Made by a program: the position numbers and the translations under genes. A DNA stretch of 64,000 nt, taken from NCBI GenBank assembly GCA_949825025.1, contig OX463787.1, forward strand, positions 15,373,707 through 15,437,706. Direction: 5' to 3'. This document shows positions 22,101-32,286 of the stretch, piece by piece (position 1 is the first letter of the stretch; every line of letters begins with the position of its first letter). Under the pieces are notes generated by a model that saw nothing but the letters and a program-made list of their open reading frames with translations, had not been told where the DNA came from and did not search any database. Source of the DNA: Siphlonurus alternatus. Taxonomy: Eukaryota > Arthropoda > Insecta > Ephemeroptera > Siphlonuridae.

Positions 22101-22336
22101 ATTTTTAATGGAGACAAAACATACGATAAAACTTATACTATCAGGTCTTTCAGATTTTTTCCCCAGAATTTATCAAACTTAAATGTTTTATCATTTTATA
22201 AAATGATACAATTTTTTTTTTTTTTTAGAATTATTACTATTTTTAAGTATTTTGCTCGGCCTTTAGAAAAATCTAAAAAAAAAAAAAAAAAAAATCCAAG
22301 TTAAAACTTACTAAAGCAGTAAAAAAAATCATACTG

Positions 22337-22403
22337 TCCCTCGTCCGCAATAATATTGCAACAATATCATGGTAGCAGGTAAATCATTATTTCAGACGAG
22401 GTA
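22337..22403. mobile_element. Short P3 derivative
   Basis: CCCTCGTCCGCAATAATATT ... ATCATTATTTCAGACGAGG: both P3 termini with nearly all of the interior deleted. Confidence 0.6.
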
Positions 22404-23609
22404 CGATACTTTATTGACGGATGATTACACAGATTCTTTTGATACATATTTTTATTCTTATTTATTTTTTCAATTTTATACCAATTTAAAAACTTATTCT
22501 GAATTTTATTTTCTAAAGAAGCAAATGTCTTTGTTTAACACATTTTTTTGCTCTCAAAATGTTGCTAGTTTGAATCTTCAGTTACAAAATTTTAAAAATA
22601 ATATCAATATGAAATTTCTTTGAATTAAAAAAAGAAAGCTTGAAATTTTAATAATTCTGTCTTCTGCTGCATTCTTTTAAACTTATAATCCATTTTAGCC
22701 TAACTATTTAAAAATGTATGATAAAACGTGAATTTAACAAAATTTTGACATTTAATGCTGTAATTTTTTACCTGTTTTTGTTTGTTTTGTACCACTGAAA
22801 TTTTCTATGATTTTTTAAGTACATATTATAATATTTTAATACCTTGCTTCATCATATTATGTTTTTATAAATAACTACAATTAATATTTTGTTATATTCA
22901 CGTTGATAAAAGATTGCAATTTATAATATCCATATTTTTGGTGTTATGCAGCAATTAAGCTTAAAATTTGGTCCATGTGGACTGATTATATTATATTCTT
23001 CAATAAGAAGATATATTATTAATAAATGGCAAAACGTCTTAGCAAAATGCATGTATCTTAAAAATTAAATGTTCTCATTAATTTATTAAATTTTAAAAAA
23101 TGAGAATACTTTACTATTTTATAATTAAAGAAAGGCTTTCTACGTAAAAAATATTATGTTTAATAATAAAACATGCTTATTACAGTGTTTTGTGACAGAA
23201 AAAAATATCAAGGCACACCTTGGATGATGTGTGATATTTTAAAATTGTTTTCAAATTAGCTGTTATAAATTTGTCATGCGACTTATGAGAAATTCCCAAA
23301 AATTGCATCATATTTTCTTTTGCTGTTTCTGAAAATTTCCCTGAATTTCTGCAATTTCTGTTTTGATTTACAAATTTTCACCTCAGGGCATTATTGCAAT
23401 TTCAATAATTTTTGAACAAATTTTGATTGATTGGAGGAGTAGCAAATTTCAATGAAATTGACCTATTTTTTGCCTTCACAATCTTCCCTTTACGTTACAT
23501 CCCGAGAAAGAGGCTTATCAGGTGTCCTATGATTTATTAAATTAAAACTGGTGTTTTATAGTACTAAATCAACCTGTGAAAAATAACCATCAATTAAATT
23601 AATACAGCT

Positions 23610-23928
23610 AATGGAGTATCGACCTCAAAATTTTTATAGCAGAAATGGAGAGAGGATGAAAAGTTATGTTACTCTGATTTTTTTCAGATTTTTTAGTGAC
23701 CGGGGAGTATTGTTAAAAAGTTTTGGCGAGGTCGGGTTCGAATCCACGTCCCTTTTGGGTCCTACCTTTTATTAAGAGAGGCGGCAAGAGGCGACACTTT
23801 TTCTGCACTTTCAATAATTTTTAAAAATAGTTGCCAGGTTCTAAAAAATCTGAAAAAAATCAGAACAGCATAACTTTGCACCCTCTATCCACTTCTGCAA
23901 TAAAAAAAAATTAGGTCGGTACTCCATT
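23610..23928. mobile_element. MITE family P1, copy e, with B-box-like loop
   Basis: Termini AATGGAGTATCGACCTCAAA and GGTCGGTACTCCATT. P1 core arms on both sides. The loop contains GGTCGGGTTCGAATCC followed by ACGTCCCTTTT, which fits the Pol III B-box consensus GGTTCGANTCC. No A box is evident. Confidence 0.8.
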
Positions 23929-24881
23929 AAAAAAAAAAAATCTAAAAATGTAAATCGGGTCGGGTGCTTGGGTAAATCTCATGCAAGAATTACTGTATAT
24001 TACATTAATCATTTCAATTTTTTTATATTTTAAAATGAAATGAAAAATTTCACATTTTTAAAGGTGTCTATAAAATGAAGAAATTACTTATTTTTGATTT
24101 TTTTTTTTTTCAAATTTTTTTTATATTTTAAATTACTTCAAGCTGTGAAATTATTTTATTATTATTAACTCTGTGCTGGAAAAACAATTAATAGATCACA
24201 ACTTTTTTGTTGATAATTTTTGCTATTATTTTATACTAAAAGCTTCCATGATAAAAAAAGAATGTGCTAAAAATTATCCAAATATCTTGATCTCTTGTCA
24301 AATATTGTAAATATTATATTGTTATTGTTATAAATATTAATTGTTAGTAAAAATATATTAACTAGATCTTTTTGAGTGTTCTATATAATAATATTAATAA
24401 TTATCATTTTAATCATATATCTTAAACAATGGGTTGCTTCTATACTTAATTCATTACACTTAATTTATAAAAATTACCTAATGTGAAAAAGTTAATTAAT
24501 ATTTTTTGTATATAGTCTAATTAAATGATTACAAAAACTATTGGAAACTACAATTTTCTTTAATATTACATATATTTTTGTATCTTTAATTTAAAAAATA
24601 TTTAAAGACTTAACATGTTTTTTTTTTTTATGATGCTAAAATTTGATTTGTCCTTAATTTAATGATGTTTATTTTGAAAATTAAATATAATTTTATAATT
24701 CAATTTTAATTTCAGCAGTAAATTTTTATTTGTTGTAACAACTCTGGAATAAAATAAATAAAATGATTTTTTTATAGTAAGACTATAATTGGTTTTCTTT
24801 CTAATTATGTTATACGTTTTCATTACCTAAAAAATATCACAATGCTATTTTAAGGTGTAATTAGGGGCATACATGACCAAC

Positions 24882-24923
24882 ATGTGTCAATTGCCCCAAA
24901 ATACAAACCAATCAATCAATCAA
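24882..24923 (+). repeat. Retroposon 3'-tail motif with (AATC)n, short copy
   Basis: TGTGTCAATTGCCCCAAAAT followed by ACAAACC and three CAAT units. The same 20-mer precedes the longer (AATC)n array at 42131. Confidence 0.6.
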
Positions 24924-25738
24924 GGTGTAATTACATGGCACATGATACCATTACTATAAATGAATTAATAATTTATATATATATTTATTATAACATAAAT
25001 TTTGTTCCCAATCTGAATTTAATGTTATATTTCAATAAAAAGCATTATTTGTTATCAATATAGACTATACCATAATACCATAACTAATGTTAGATTTATA
25101 TTGAATAAATTAAGTAATTACATATTTTATAATTTTTCTTTCTAAGTGCAAAAATTTGTAATGAAATTTATTTTATTTATTTATTTTTATCTATTTATTT
25201 TTATTTATTCACATTAAATTTCATTTGATACATTGTGACTATATAATAGATAAATACTAATGTATACAAAAATATCTGGAAAAAAAAAATATATATATAT
25301 TATTGACATTAAACATAATAGTTATAGAATAATTAAACAAAATTGCAAAATATGATTTACAAAATGATTAAATTATTATTATTATTATTACTTATTTTAT
25401 TATTATTATTATTTTAATTTAGACACATTACAGAACAGAATTTAATACACTATTTTTATTGATACTTTTCTTGTTAATTGAATAATAATAATAATATATT
25501 TATTTTTAATCAGATAGATAAAAAAACAACAATTGTTTCTTAAAAACAAGATACACTTTCTATCTCTTTTAAATTATCAGGAAGTTTGTTTTACAACACA
25601 GAGCTCAAATAAAAATAAAAAAAAAAATTATTTTTTACAAAACTTTCATTTATTTTATAGTACATAAATTTAATTCACAATTTTTTTTTTAAATACAATT
25701 TTATGTGTTAACAAATAGCAATTATATTTACATATAAT

Positions 25739-26330
25739 TGTAACCTCCTATATTATTAGTGGTCAAAGTACATTCAAAGTAGAATGTGCAGACGACTCTG
25801 CATTCAGCCATCATGGCAATTAAGGCTAATGTGTAACCCACAATTTAGTTTAATTCTATGGAAAATTACTGAGCCTGAGTATAAGCATGTACTCAGGATG
25901 TTAGAGAGCGCGGTGTGTTCGAAGACGTTATGCACTCAGCGGTATATTTGCTGACGCGAGTGCAAGTTTAAAGTTCAATACATATAGAGCAGCTCGAGCA
26001 TTACCTGCATGTATAATAGCTGGCCCTCAAGCAGGAGTGTCACTGCACTAGCCCAGCCGGTGCGTGCCACGTAAAATAAAGACTAATGTAACGTCGTTTA
26101 TGAATAAATTTGTATATTTGTATTATATAGCAAATATATCTTTGATTGAGTCCTGACCCGCAGAAATATCAGATTACAAATGCAAGTAATGATTTATTCG
26201 TTTATTAGCTTAATTATTAGCCACGAGCGCGCGAGCGTCTGCGCCGCAATTAAGGCAGGCGCGATCGAGTATGTGTAATATATAGAAATGATTAAATAAA
26301 CTGTAACCTTAGTGTAGTATAGCGCACGAA
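25739..26330 (+). mobile_element. LTR family B, copy B1 (interrupted by LTR A1)
   Basis: Begins TGTAACCTCCTATATTA. The B sequence stops at GGCTAATG (25831) and resumes at 26179 as AATGCAAGTAATGA, exactly the place where the uninterrupted copy B5 reads TCAATGCAAGTAA. The inserted block is a complete LTR A. The 3' end fades near 26330. Confidence 0.75.
25832..26178 (+). mobile_element. LTR family A, solo LTR A1 (nested in B1)
   Basis: Starts TGTAACCCACAATTTAG and ends CAGATTACA, with TG...CA ends and flanking direct repeat AATG (25828-25831 and 26179-26182). It carries AATAAA and ACGTCGTTTATGAATAAA near its 3' end. No internal retrotransposon sequence adjoins it, so it is a solo LTR. Confidence 0.85.
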
Positions 26331-26339
26331 ACCAGAAAA

Positions 26340-26494
26340 AAAATCGGGGGGGAGGGGGGCCTGCCTCCATAAGGCCAATGTTAAAAAAAAAATTGGAGTG
26401 GGGGAAATGCCTATATATTGCCCATGTTAACTCCAAAATTTCAGGAGGGTGGCTGCAGCCCCCACATCCACCCCCCCCCCTGGATCCGCACCTG
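26340..26494. mobile_element. hAT-like non-autonomous element, fragment
   Basis: The G-rich left part and right end CCCCTGGATCCGCACCTG resemble the common hAT terminus (inverse: CAGGTGCGGATCCAGG). The left terminus is not clear. It abuts an LTR A fragment starting at 26495. Confidence 0.45.
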
Positions 26495-26690
26495 ACTGCA
26501 CTAGCCCGGTGCGTGCCACGTCAAAAATGAAAAGTACTTTCTGTAACGTCGGTTTCAAATAAATTATATATTTATAATATATATATATTTGTATGTATAT
26601 ATACAAATATATATATTTGTATATATTTGTAATATAACAAATATATATTTGATTTCAATTGAGCCTTGACTACGTAAATATCCGGCTACA
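26495..26690 (+). mobile_element. LTR family A, 3' fragment A2
   Basis: ACTGCACTAGCCCGGTGCGT to TATCCGGCTACA matches the 3' half of LTR A, with an expanded ATATATTTGTATATAT tract. Confidence 0.75.
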
Positions 26691-26704
26691 CATATCAATA
26701 CTTA

Positions 26705-27337
26705 TGTCACCTCCTAGCTATTTATAAAATAAAATAACCCTCTAGAGCAAAGGCTGGTCATTCATTACCTCAAATTTGCTTGAAAATTTGCAGACTCTGC
26801 AGTCAGCCAGAAAGGCATTGCAGAGTGATATTGCAAGTAATCATTCCTACGCCAGCCATGCACGAGCACGCGAGCGTCTCGTAAGTCTGCCATATGATGA
26901 GGCAGACGCGGGTGCGTGTAAATAGTGTCACAGAAGGAGGGTGTTGGTTCTTGTGCAGTTTACTGTACAGTTCAAAGGTAAGGCATTCTTGGTGCTGTCG
27001 CCTCTTCGTTTCCGCTCGAGCTGTGTCAGGATAGCTGACGCAGCAAGAGAGAAGTGTAGGAGCGAGCCAGGCCAGGGTGTCAGACCGGGACTGGACAGGA
27101 AACGGTGAGGAGCGTGCCATCCCTCCGAGGAGTTTGGTAATGTATGTTTTCGTCGACCCTTAAAGTTTGAATAAAATAAATAATGACCATAGGATATATG
27201 AGGTTTTTATTTAAATAGTAGTAAATTCAACAACCCCCTCCCCTAATTAGTATGTCCGGTCAGAGTAGACCGCGACATAGTATGAGTAAAATTAACTAGT
27301 TTTAGGGTATAAATACGATTGTTTAATTTCATGATGA
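26705..27337 (+). mobile_element. LTR family B, copy B2 (interrupted by LTR C1)
   Basis: Begins TGTCACCTCCTAGCTA and carries the B hallmark strings TTTGCAGACTCTGCAGTCAG and GCGAGCGTCTCG. It is cut at GCGTGTAAATAG (26925) by LTR C1 and seems to resume at 27278 (TAGTATGAGTAAAAT). Confidence 0.65.
26926..27277 (+). mobile_element. LTR family C, copy C1
   Basis: 352 bp, TGTCACAGAAGGAGGGTG to GACCGCGACA, with TG...CA ends. Very similar over its whole length to C2 at 30254-30605, which has the same length. It contains CTGTCGCCTCTTCG and AGTGTAGGAGCGAGCC. The antisense open frame over its middle is a by-product of base composition. Confidence 0.8.
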
Positions 27338-27395
27338 TGTAACCTCCTATATTTATAAGGTTCAAAAGTGAGATCGGTGACTGCAAATATAGTTC
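27338..27395 (+). mobile_element. LTR family B, 5' fragment B3
   Basis: TGTAACCTCCTATATTTATA and AGTGAGATCGGTGACTGCA match the first ~55 bp of LTR B; the rest is missing. Confidence 0.6.
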
Positions 27396-28099
27396 CCAAA
27401 TGAATTACTTAATAAATAAAATTTAATAAAAAAGTTGTGAAGTTCCAAAAAATATAATATGTGCAAATAATACAGTAAAAGTTTCATAACTCATATGCCA
27501 GTTAATTAAAAAATAAAATTACAGGCTAAAATTCAAATGTTAAAAAATAAAATATTATATTGATGTACATATTTTGTATACAATCAAGTGTTTTAAATAA
27601 TGCTACAGTAAAAATCCAGTTGCAAAATATTTATAAATAATTTAAAATCAGTAATGTATTTTTTCTTGAAAATTGTTATTAACATTTATTAATAAAAATA
27701 AAATGTAATACACCCTGGAAAAGATCATTTTCTGCTTACAGCTGTGTAGTACACGTACGTATTTCACAGTATATACATGTGCATTTTTGAGTAGTGTCAT
27801 TGACATTGAAATTTGCAGTATAAGTTACGCGTGCATTGCAGAGCAGAAAGCGTGCTAGAGTCCAGCAAGCAAGTAAGATGCTGTCATAAGCCGATAGTTG
27901 TAACTTCCTACACTTGCGGCTTTCGAGAATGTTTTAGCAAAATATCTAATGAATTCTTGCATTAAAGTTGCATAATTTGCTAATTTATTAATGTTCCCGT
28001 ACAATAAATTTCTATAAAACCTACATAATTATTTTGAATTGTACCGTGGGTTAAACCTCTGCCAAACGAGATACCGTTTTTTTGTTTTTTTTTGTTTCA

Positions 28100-28164
28100 G
28101 GGAACTACGCGAGGAGCAGCGTATCGTCAAGAATAAACAGATCCAAGGAGTACAAGATGAAATA
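28100..28164 (+). other. Orphan exon-like segment between B3 and B4
   Basis: The polypyrimidine tract TTTTTTTTGTTTCAG ends at 28100. An open frame then reads ELREEQRIVKNKQIQGVQDE and continues a few codons into AT-rich sequence. It is charged and helix-prone, unlike surrounding DNA. It lies just upstream of the PPT and LTR B4, so it may be the remnant of a retroelement internal region or a captured host exon. Function unknown. Confidence 0.3.
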
Positions 28165-28315
28165 AAAATATTTTTGATTTTTTTTTTAAATGTGCATGCA
28201 TAAAATGTTTACTTACAATGATTCGCACGTAGTAAATTTTGAAAGTTTTTACTTCATGGTAAAAATTATTTTTTTTCTCATTTTGAGGACAAAATGTTGT
28301 CCGCGGGGGAAGTCA

Positions 28316-28658
28316 TGTAACCTCTAATATATTAATATGGTTCAAAGTGAGATTGGTGACTCTGCATATAAATGTGCAGACTCTGCATTCAGCCAGACTG
28401 GCAGTGCAGAAGTGTAATGTGCAAGTAATCATTCCTACGCCAGATATGAGCGCGCGAACGTCTCGTGTGTCTGCCGCTAGGCAGGCGCGGTTGTGTGTTT
28501 TATAGTTGTGGGAAATAAAAACTGTGATTTTAGGTTAAATTACAGCATATAATTTAATCTAATCCCATCTTAATTAAGTAGCTTTGATACAGCAAAGAGA
28601 GCTGTTACAATTAAACCAGCCCATTAACTTTATGAATAAAGCGCAATTAGCTGTTACA
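28316..28658 (+). mobile_element. LTR family B, copy B4 with upstream polypurine tract
   Basis: TGTAACCTCTAATATATTAA to ATTAGCTGTTACA. Immediately before it is GTCCGCGGGGGAAGTCA, which looks like the polypurine tract that precedes a 3' LTR. B4 is therefore best read as a 3' LTR on the plus strand whose element has decayed. Confidence 0.7.
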
Positions 28659-28815
28659 CTTTTATTATAGACAAGAGTACTTTAATTATAGCTATAGATG
28701 TGAAATTAAACAAAAAAATATATATTATAAAAGAAAAATTCTAATTGAATTTTAAATATTTTCACAGGCATGCAGGAAGTAAAGCACTTATAGCTATTGC
28801 AAAATAGGTTGTTAA

Positions 28816-29219
28816 TGTGCTTGCTAGGGAAATGTGCAGAGTGTGTTGAGCGGGCGGATGGCTGGGAGGCTTCTTCCCTCTGCATGGTCAGTATTTTAGC
28901 ACGTATACCTATATAGTTGGTAGGGCTGTAACTGTCTCTCCCTCTCGCTCTTCCTGGCTACTGTGGTTCTCCGGGCTATTCCGGCCTCTGTATCGAAAGT
29001 ACGCGGCCTAACCGGCTGGTCCAGTACAGCCAGGCAGGGTCTATCCCGTGTATGTTCCTTTCTGTATTCGGCGGATATATGAGTACTCGACAATAAAAGT
29101 GTAGTTAACCTTGTTCATGTTCTGCTTTATATTCCACACACTATTAGGCCCACGCAGATCCCGTAGTTATTAATAAACTCAATTAACTTCACGAATGAAC
29201 CATAAGTCCGTTTGTGATA
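28816..29219 (+). mobile_element. LTR family D, copy D1 (5' LTR)
   Basis: Shares CGCTCTTCCTGGCTACTGTG, GGCTGGTCCAGTACAGCC, GACAATAAAAGTG, CACTATTAGGCCC and GTCCGTTTGTGA with D2. Start uncertain (TGTGCTTGC proposed). The 3' end at 29219 is fixed by the primer-binding-like sequence that follows after one base. Confidence 0.75.
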
Positions 29220-29220
29220 C

Positions 29221-29237
29221 TGGTGGAGGCACCGGGT
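29221..29237 (+). other. Candidate primer-binding site of retrotransposon D
   Basis: TGGTGGAGGCACCGGGT starts with TGG one base after LTR D1. Its inverse ACCCGGTGCCTCCACCA has the form of a tRNA 3' end (acceptor strand, discriminator A, CCA). The tRNA identity is not assigned. Confidence 0.55.
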
Positions 29238-29620
29238 AGCATCGTGGAAATGCTTGTCTGGTTCGTTTACACCGGACGGGAGCAAGTGTCATACAGTGGA
29301 GCAAGAAAAAAGTCGTCATCCAGAGGAGCAAGGAAAACAACCATCATCCAGTTCGAGGAGCAAAAAAGCCTATCCTGCTTGCTACGTCAAAACTTCATAA
29401 ATTCGTCGGGGATGTGCAGATGAGTGGCAGCCGATCCAGTTCTTTTCGTCGCTGAAAAGATTAACTCGAGGTTTCGTCGGCCACGACTTTGCAGAGCAGA
29501 CTTCTGCGTCCTGGTTCCTGATTGGCATTGCAACTACGGCCTGGATGCGTTTCCATGGACCAAACCTCATCTCCCCGACCATGCTGTACCAGGAGTATTG
29601 TTCATTTTGTAAGTGAAAAG
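29238..29620 (+). other. Leader / internal remnant of retrotransposon D
   Basis: GC-richer sequence after the PBS with short open frames and no recognisable gag or pol motif. It ends near TTTTGTAAGTGAAAAG, a consensus splice donor that could mark a spliced leader. AT-rich DNA follows to LTR A3. Confidence 0.4.
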
Positions 29621-29917
29621 CAACGTCCTCCATAATTTTGTTTTTGTTTTCTCTTTCAATCATTTTACGTAAATTTAAAGCTTTAAAGTAAATTAATTTG
29701 TTTTTTGTTTTGTGCAATTATCATTGCATGTTTCGCTCCCCCGTCCCGCGCGATAAAGAATTTAAGTTTTTATCAGTGTAATTGCAAATTTGTAAATTAT
29801 TTTTTGGAGTTTTTGTTAATTTTTTGTATTATATAAACCAGCGTAATAAGCTCCATTGAGTTTATGAGCTAATTTGAATTAAGTTCATTATTAAATAAGA
29901 AGTTTTATTTATATTTA

Positions 29918-30239
29918 TGTAACCCACAGTTTTGTATAATTACATGGAAAAGTACTGAGCCTGGGTAAGCATGTACTCAGGATGTTGAGGAGCGGTGTGT
30001 TCGTAGCTGCGATGCACTCAGCGGTATTTGCTGACGCGAGTGCAGGGTAAAAGTTCAATACGTATAGCAGCTCGGACATTACCTGCGTAGCTAGCCCTCA
30101 GGCAGGAGTGACACGACACGAGCCCGGTGCGTGTCACGCAAAGAAAAGTTTTGTAACGTCGTTTTAAATAAATGTATATATTTGTATCATAACAAATATA
30201 TTTTGATTTGAGCCTGACCCTCGTAAATAGTCATTTACA
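29918..30239 (+). mobile_element. LTR family A, solo LTR A3
   Basis: TGTAACCCACAGTTTTG to AATAGTCATTTACA, flanked by direct repeat TTTA (29914-29917 and 30240-30243). Body matches A1 and A4 (ATGTACTCAGGATGTTG, GGTATTTGCTGACGCGAGTG). Confidence 0.85.
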
Positions 30240-30253
30240 TTTATATATTGTAT

Positions 30254-30605
30254 TGTCACAGAAGGAGGGTGTTGGTTCTTGTGCAGTTTACTGTACAGTT
30301 CAAAGGTAAGGCATTCTTGGTGCTGTCGCCTCTTCGCTTCCGCTCGAGCTGTGTCAGGATAGCTGACGCAGCAAGAGAGAAGTGTAGGAGCGAGCCAGGC
30401 CAGGGTGTCAGACCGGGACTGGACAGGAAACGGTGAGGAGCGTGCCATCCCTCCATCTGGACATGGTAATGTATGTTTTGTCGACCCTTAGAAATTAAAT
30501 AAAAAGAAATAGTGACCATAGGATCTATGGGTTTTCATTTAAATAATAGTAAAATTATCAACCCCTGACCCTTATGGGTATGTCCGGTCCTAGTAGACCG
30601 CGACA
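30254..30605 (+). mobile_element. LTR family C, copy C2 (solo)
   Basis: 352 bp, TGTCACAGAAGGAGGG to GACCGCGACA, flanked by GTAT on both sides (30250-30253 and 30606-30609). Nearly the same sequence as C1. Confidence 0.82.
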
Positions 30606-31301
30606 GTATGATGGTGATGATTATTATTATGAGCATGTTGATTTTTATTATTTTTGGTGACTCAAGAAAAGTCAGCCCATTATTATTTAGTTCCACACTA
30701 TTTTATTTAACATAACTGAAAATCGTCTTATTTTCTTAATGGAGTTTTATTTGCAAGTTAAAATCTATTTATTATGTTAATTGTAGATTTACAATTTTCT
30801 AACAACAATGGTATGGTTTACTAAAAGAATAGTTGGTTTTGGATTATCCGAAGGGATATATAGTAATTAATAGTAATTTACCCTTAGCGTTGATTTAAAT
30901 GTGCAGGATGCATTGTTGTGTTAAAAGATATTTAATGCACAGCCCTTAATTATTGTTAATGAAGTGTTTAAGTAATTTTTACATGGTTATGTACTGATTA
31001 TATATAATTATAAGATTTTTACGAAGTTATTTATTTTACATGATATTTACGAATAAAATATATTTATTGTAATGAAATATGCAAGTTTATTTTATTAATA
31101 TATTAATGTGGCTTGCGTTTTTGTTGATTAGCACCTGCATTGCTTAAATGTTTAATAATTGTTATTATATAAATACAAGCACAGTAATTCATTTTTACCC
31201 TGTTATATTTTGGAAAAGTATCATTTAATTTTGAAGGGTCGTGAGACAAAAGTTTTAGACACATTAGAGATCCAATGTTTTCGTAGGGGGGGGGGGGGTA
31301 G

Positions 31302-31623
31302 TGTCACGTGTTGGCTTAGGTCTCTATTAATTATTAAGTAACGCGGAAGTGCAGCACTGTGGTTATGCACGCAGTGCTGATGCGTCTAGACGCCGCATCA
31401 GCATAGCAGTGCAATGGCAAGTATACAGGTATTGATAACACTTCACTTATAGGAGTTATATAAGCCACCCCGTGATCGACTTGGTAACGGAGAACTCTGA
31501 GAGCTTACAAACACTTATAATTATTGTACTCTTTGCGGCCGGCCCTACTGGGCCCAGTCGCATGTACCATCGATGATAATAAAAGTGGATCCACACAAAC
31601 ATATAGTCTTCTTCAATTCTACA
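31302..31623 (+). mobile_element. LTR family E, probable LTR with preceding polypurine run
   Basis: A G13 run then TAG precedes TGTCACGTGTTGGC, like a polypurine tract before a 3' LTR. Inside are a TATA box (TTATATAAG at 31457), GAGAACTCTGAGAGC about 30-40 bp downstream, and AATAAA at 31579. The proposed end is TTCTACA. Single copy here, so boundaries are tentative. Confidence 0.45.
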
Positions 31624-31863
31624 TCCTTGTTCCCATCCACGGAAAGATCCCGTTCAAGATACATACGGAGTGGTGTAACCATCGGCTTCGTGCGTTGCGT
31701 GACAAAATGACAATTCATCCAGTAACATGCTGTATTGTTTAATGGTGCTCAATAATTTTTTTTTGTAAATTATCGAGCATGTACGTATTTGCACAAGTTA
31801 GCTGGCACACATTATCACAACTATTTCAGTAAATACTTACGGAACTATTGAAGCAGCAACTCA

Positions 31864-31916
31864 GTGGAGTATAGATCTCAATATTAATTGCAGAATTGGA
31901 ATGAGCGCGTAAAAGT

Positions 31917-31920
<4 letters not shown>
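31864..31920. mobile_element. P1 half-element
   Basis: AGTGGAGTATAGATCTCAAT and ATTAATTGCAGAATTGGAAT match the left terminus of P1 copies c, e and i. The remainder is replaced by a (TA)n array. Confidence 0.55.

Positions 31921-32004
<84 letters not shown>
31919..32004. repeat. (TA)n microsatellite
   Basis: About 42 uninterrupted TA units between a P1 half-element and LTR B5. Its exact length is likely to be assembly-sensitive. Confidence 0.95.
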
Positions 32005-32008
<4 letters not shown>

Positions 32009-32286
32009 ACTTCCTATATTAATAATGTTCAGAGTACAGTCAGTGACTCTGCAGATAAATTTGCAGACTCAGCATTCAGCTAATCTGGCAGTACAGAGGG
32101 TCAATGCAAGTAAAGACTCTTACGCTAGCTACAGGCGCGCGAGCATCTCGTGCGTCTGCCGTGAGGCAGGCGCGGTTGCGTGTATATAGTAAAAAATAAT
32201 AAAGTCATTTTATCGTAGTACTAATGTTTAATTCCTTCATTAAGCCAGCCTGGTAGCTTTAAATGAACCACAAATTAGCCGTTACA
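32005..32286 (+). mobile_element. LTR family B, copy B5 (reference copy)
   Basis: TGTAACTTCCTATATTAATA to ATTAGCCGTTACA, 282 bp, uninterrupted. It shows B hallmarks (TTTGCAGACTCAGCATTCAG, GGCGCGCGAGCATCTCGTGC, AATAATAAAGTCA). TTTTGGTGT follows directly, as expected before a primer-binding site. A gag remnant lies downstream on the same strand, so it is probably a 5' LTR. Confidence 0.82.

Larger units (their letters stand above)
21775..25738. other. Intergenic AT-rich stretch
   Basis: No coding exon seen. It contains the P4 copy, a degraded P1 arm (~22200-22310), a short P3 derivative (22337-22403), P1 copy e (23610-23928), a shared retroposon-tail motif (24882-24923) and small (TTA)n tracts near 25375-25415. 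Confidence 0.6.

Noticed and set aside
23733..23745. tRNA gene at GGTTCGAATCC
   Set aside because: No A box at the right distance, no cloverleaf, T-stem does not pair. Kept only as a B-box-like motif in a P1 loop.
29214..29612. Possible retrotransposon gag start after LTR D1
   Set aside because: Short frames in all three phases, no capsid, knuckle or protease motif; described only as a leader remnant.
26803..30448. Two similar minus-strand frames (start MARSSPFPVQSRS) suggesting a conserved protein
   Set aside because: Both are antisense to LTR C copies; similarity at protein level follows from near-identical LTR DNA. No start context, domain or splice support.
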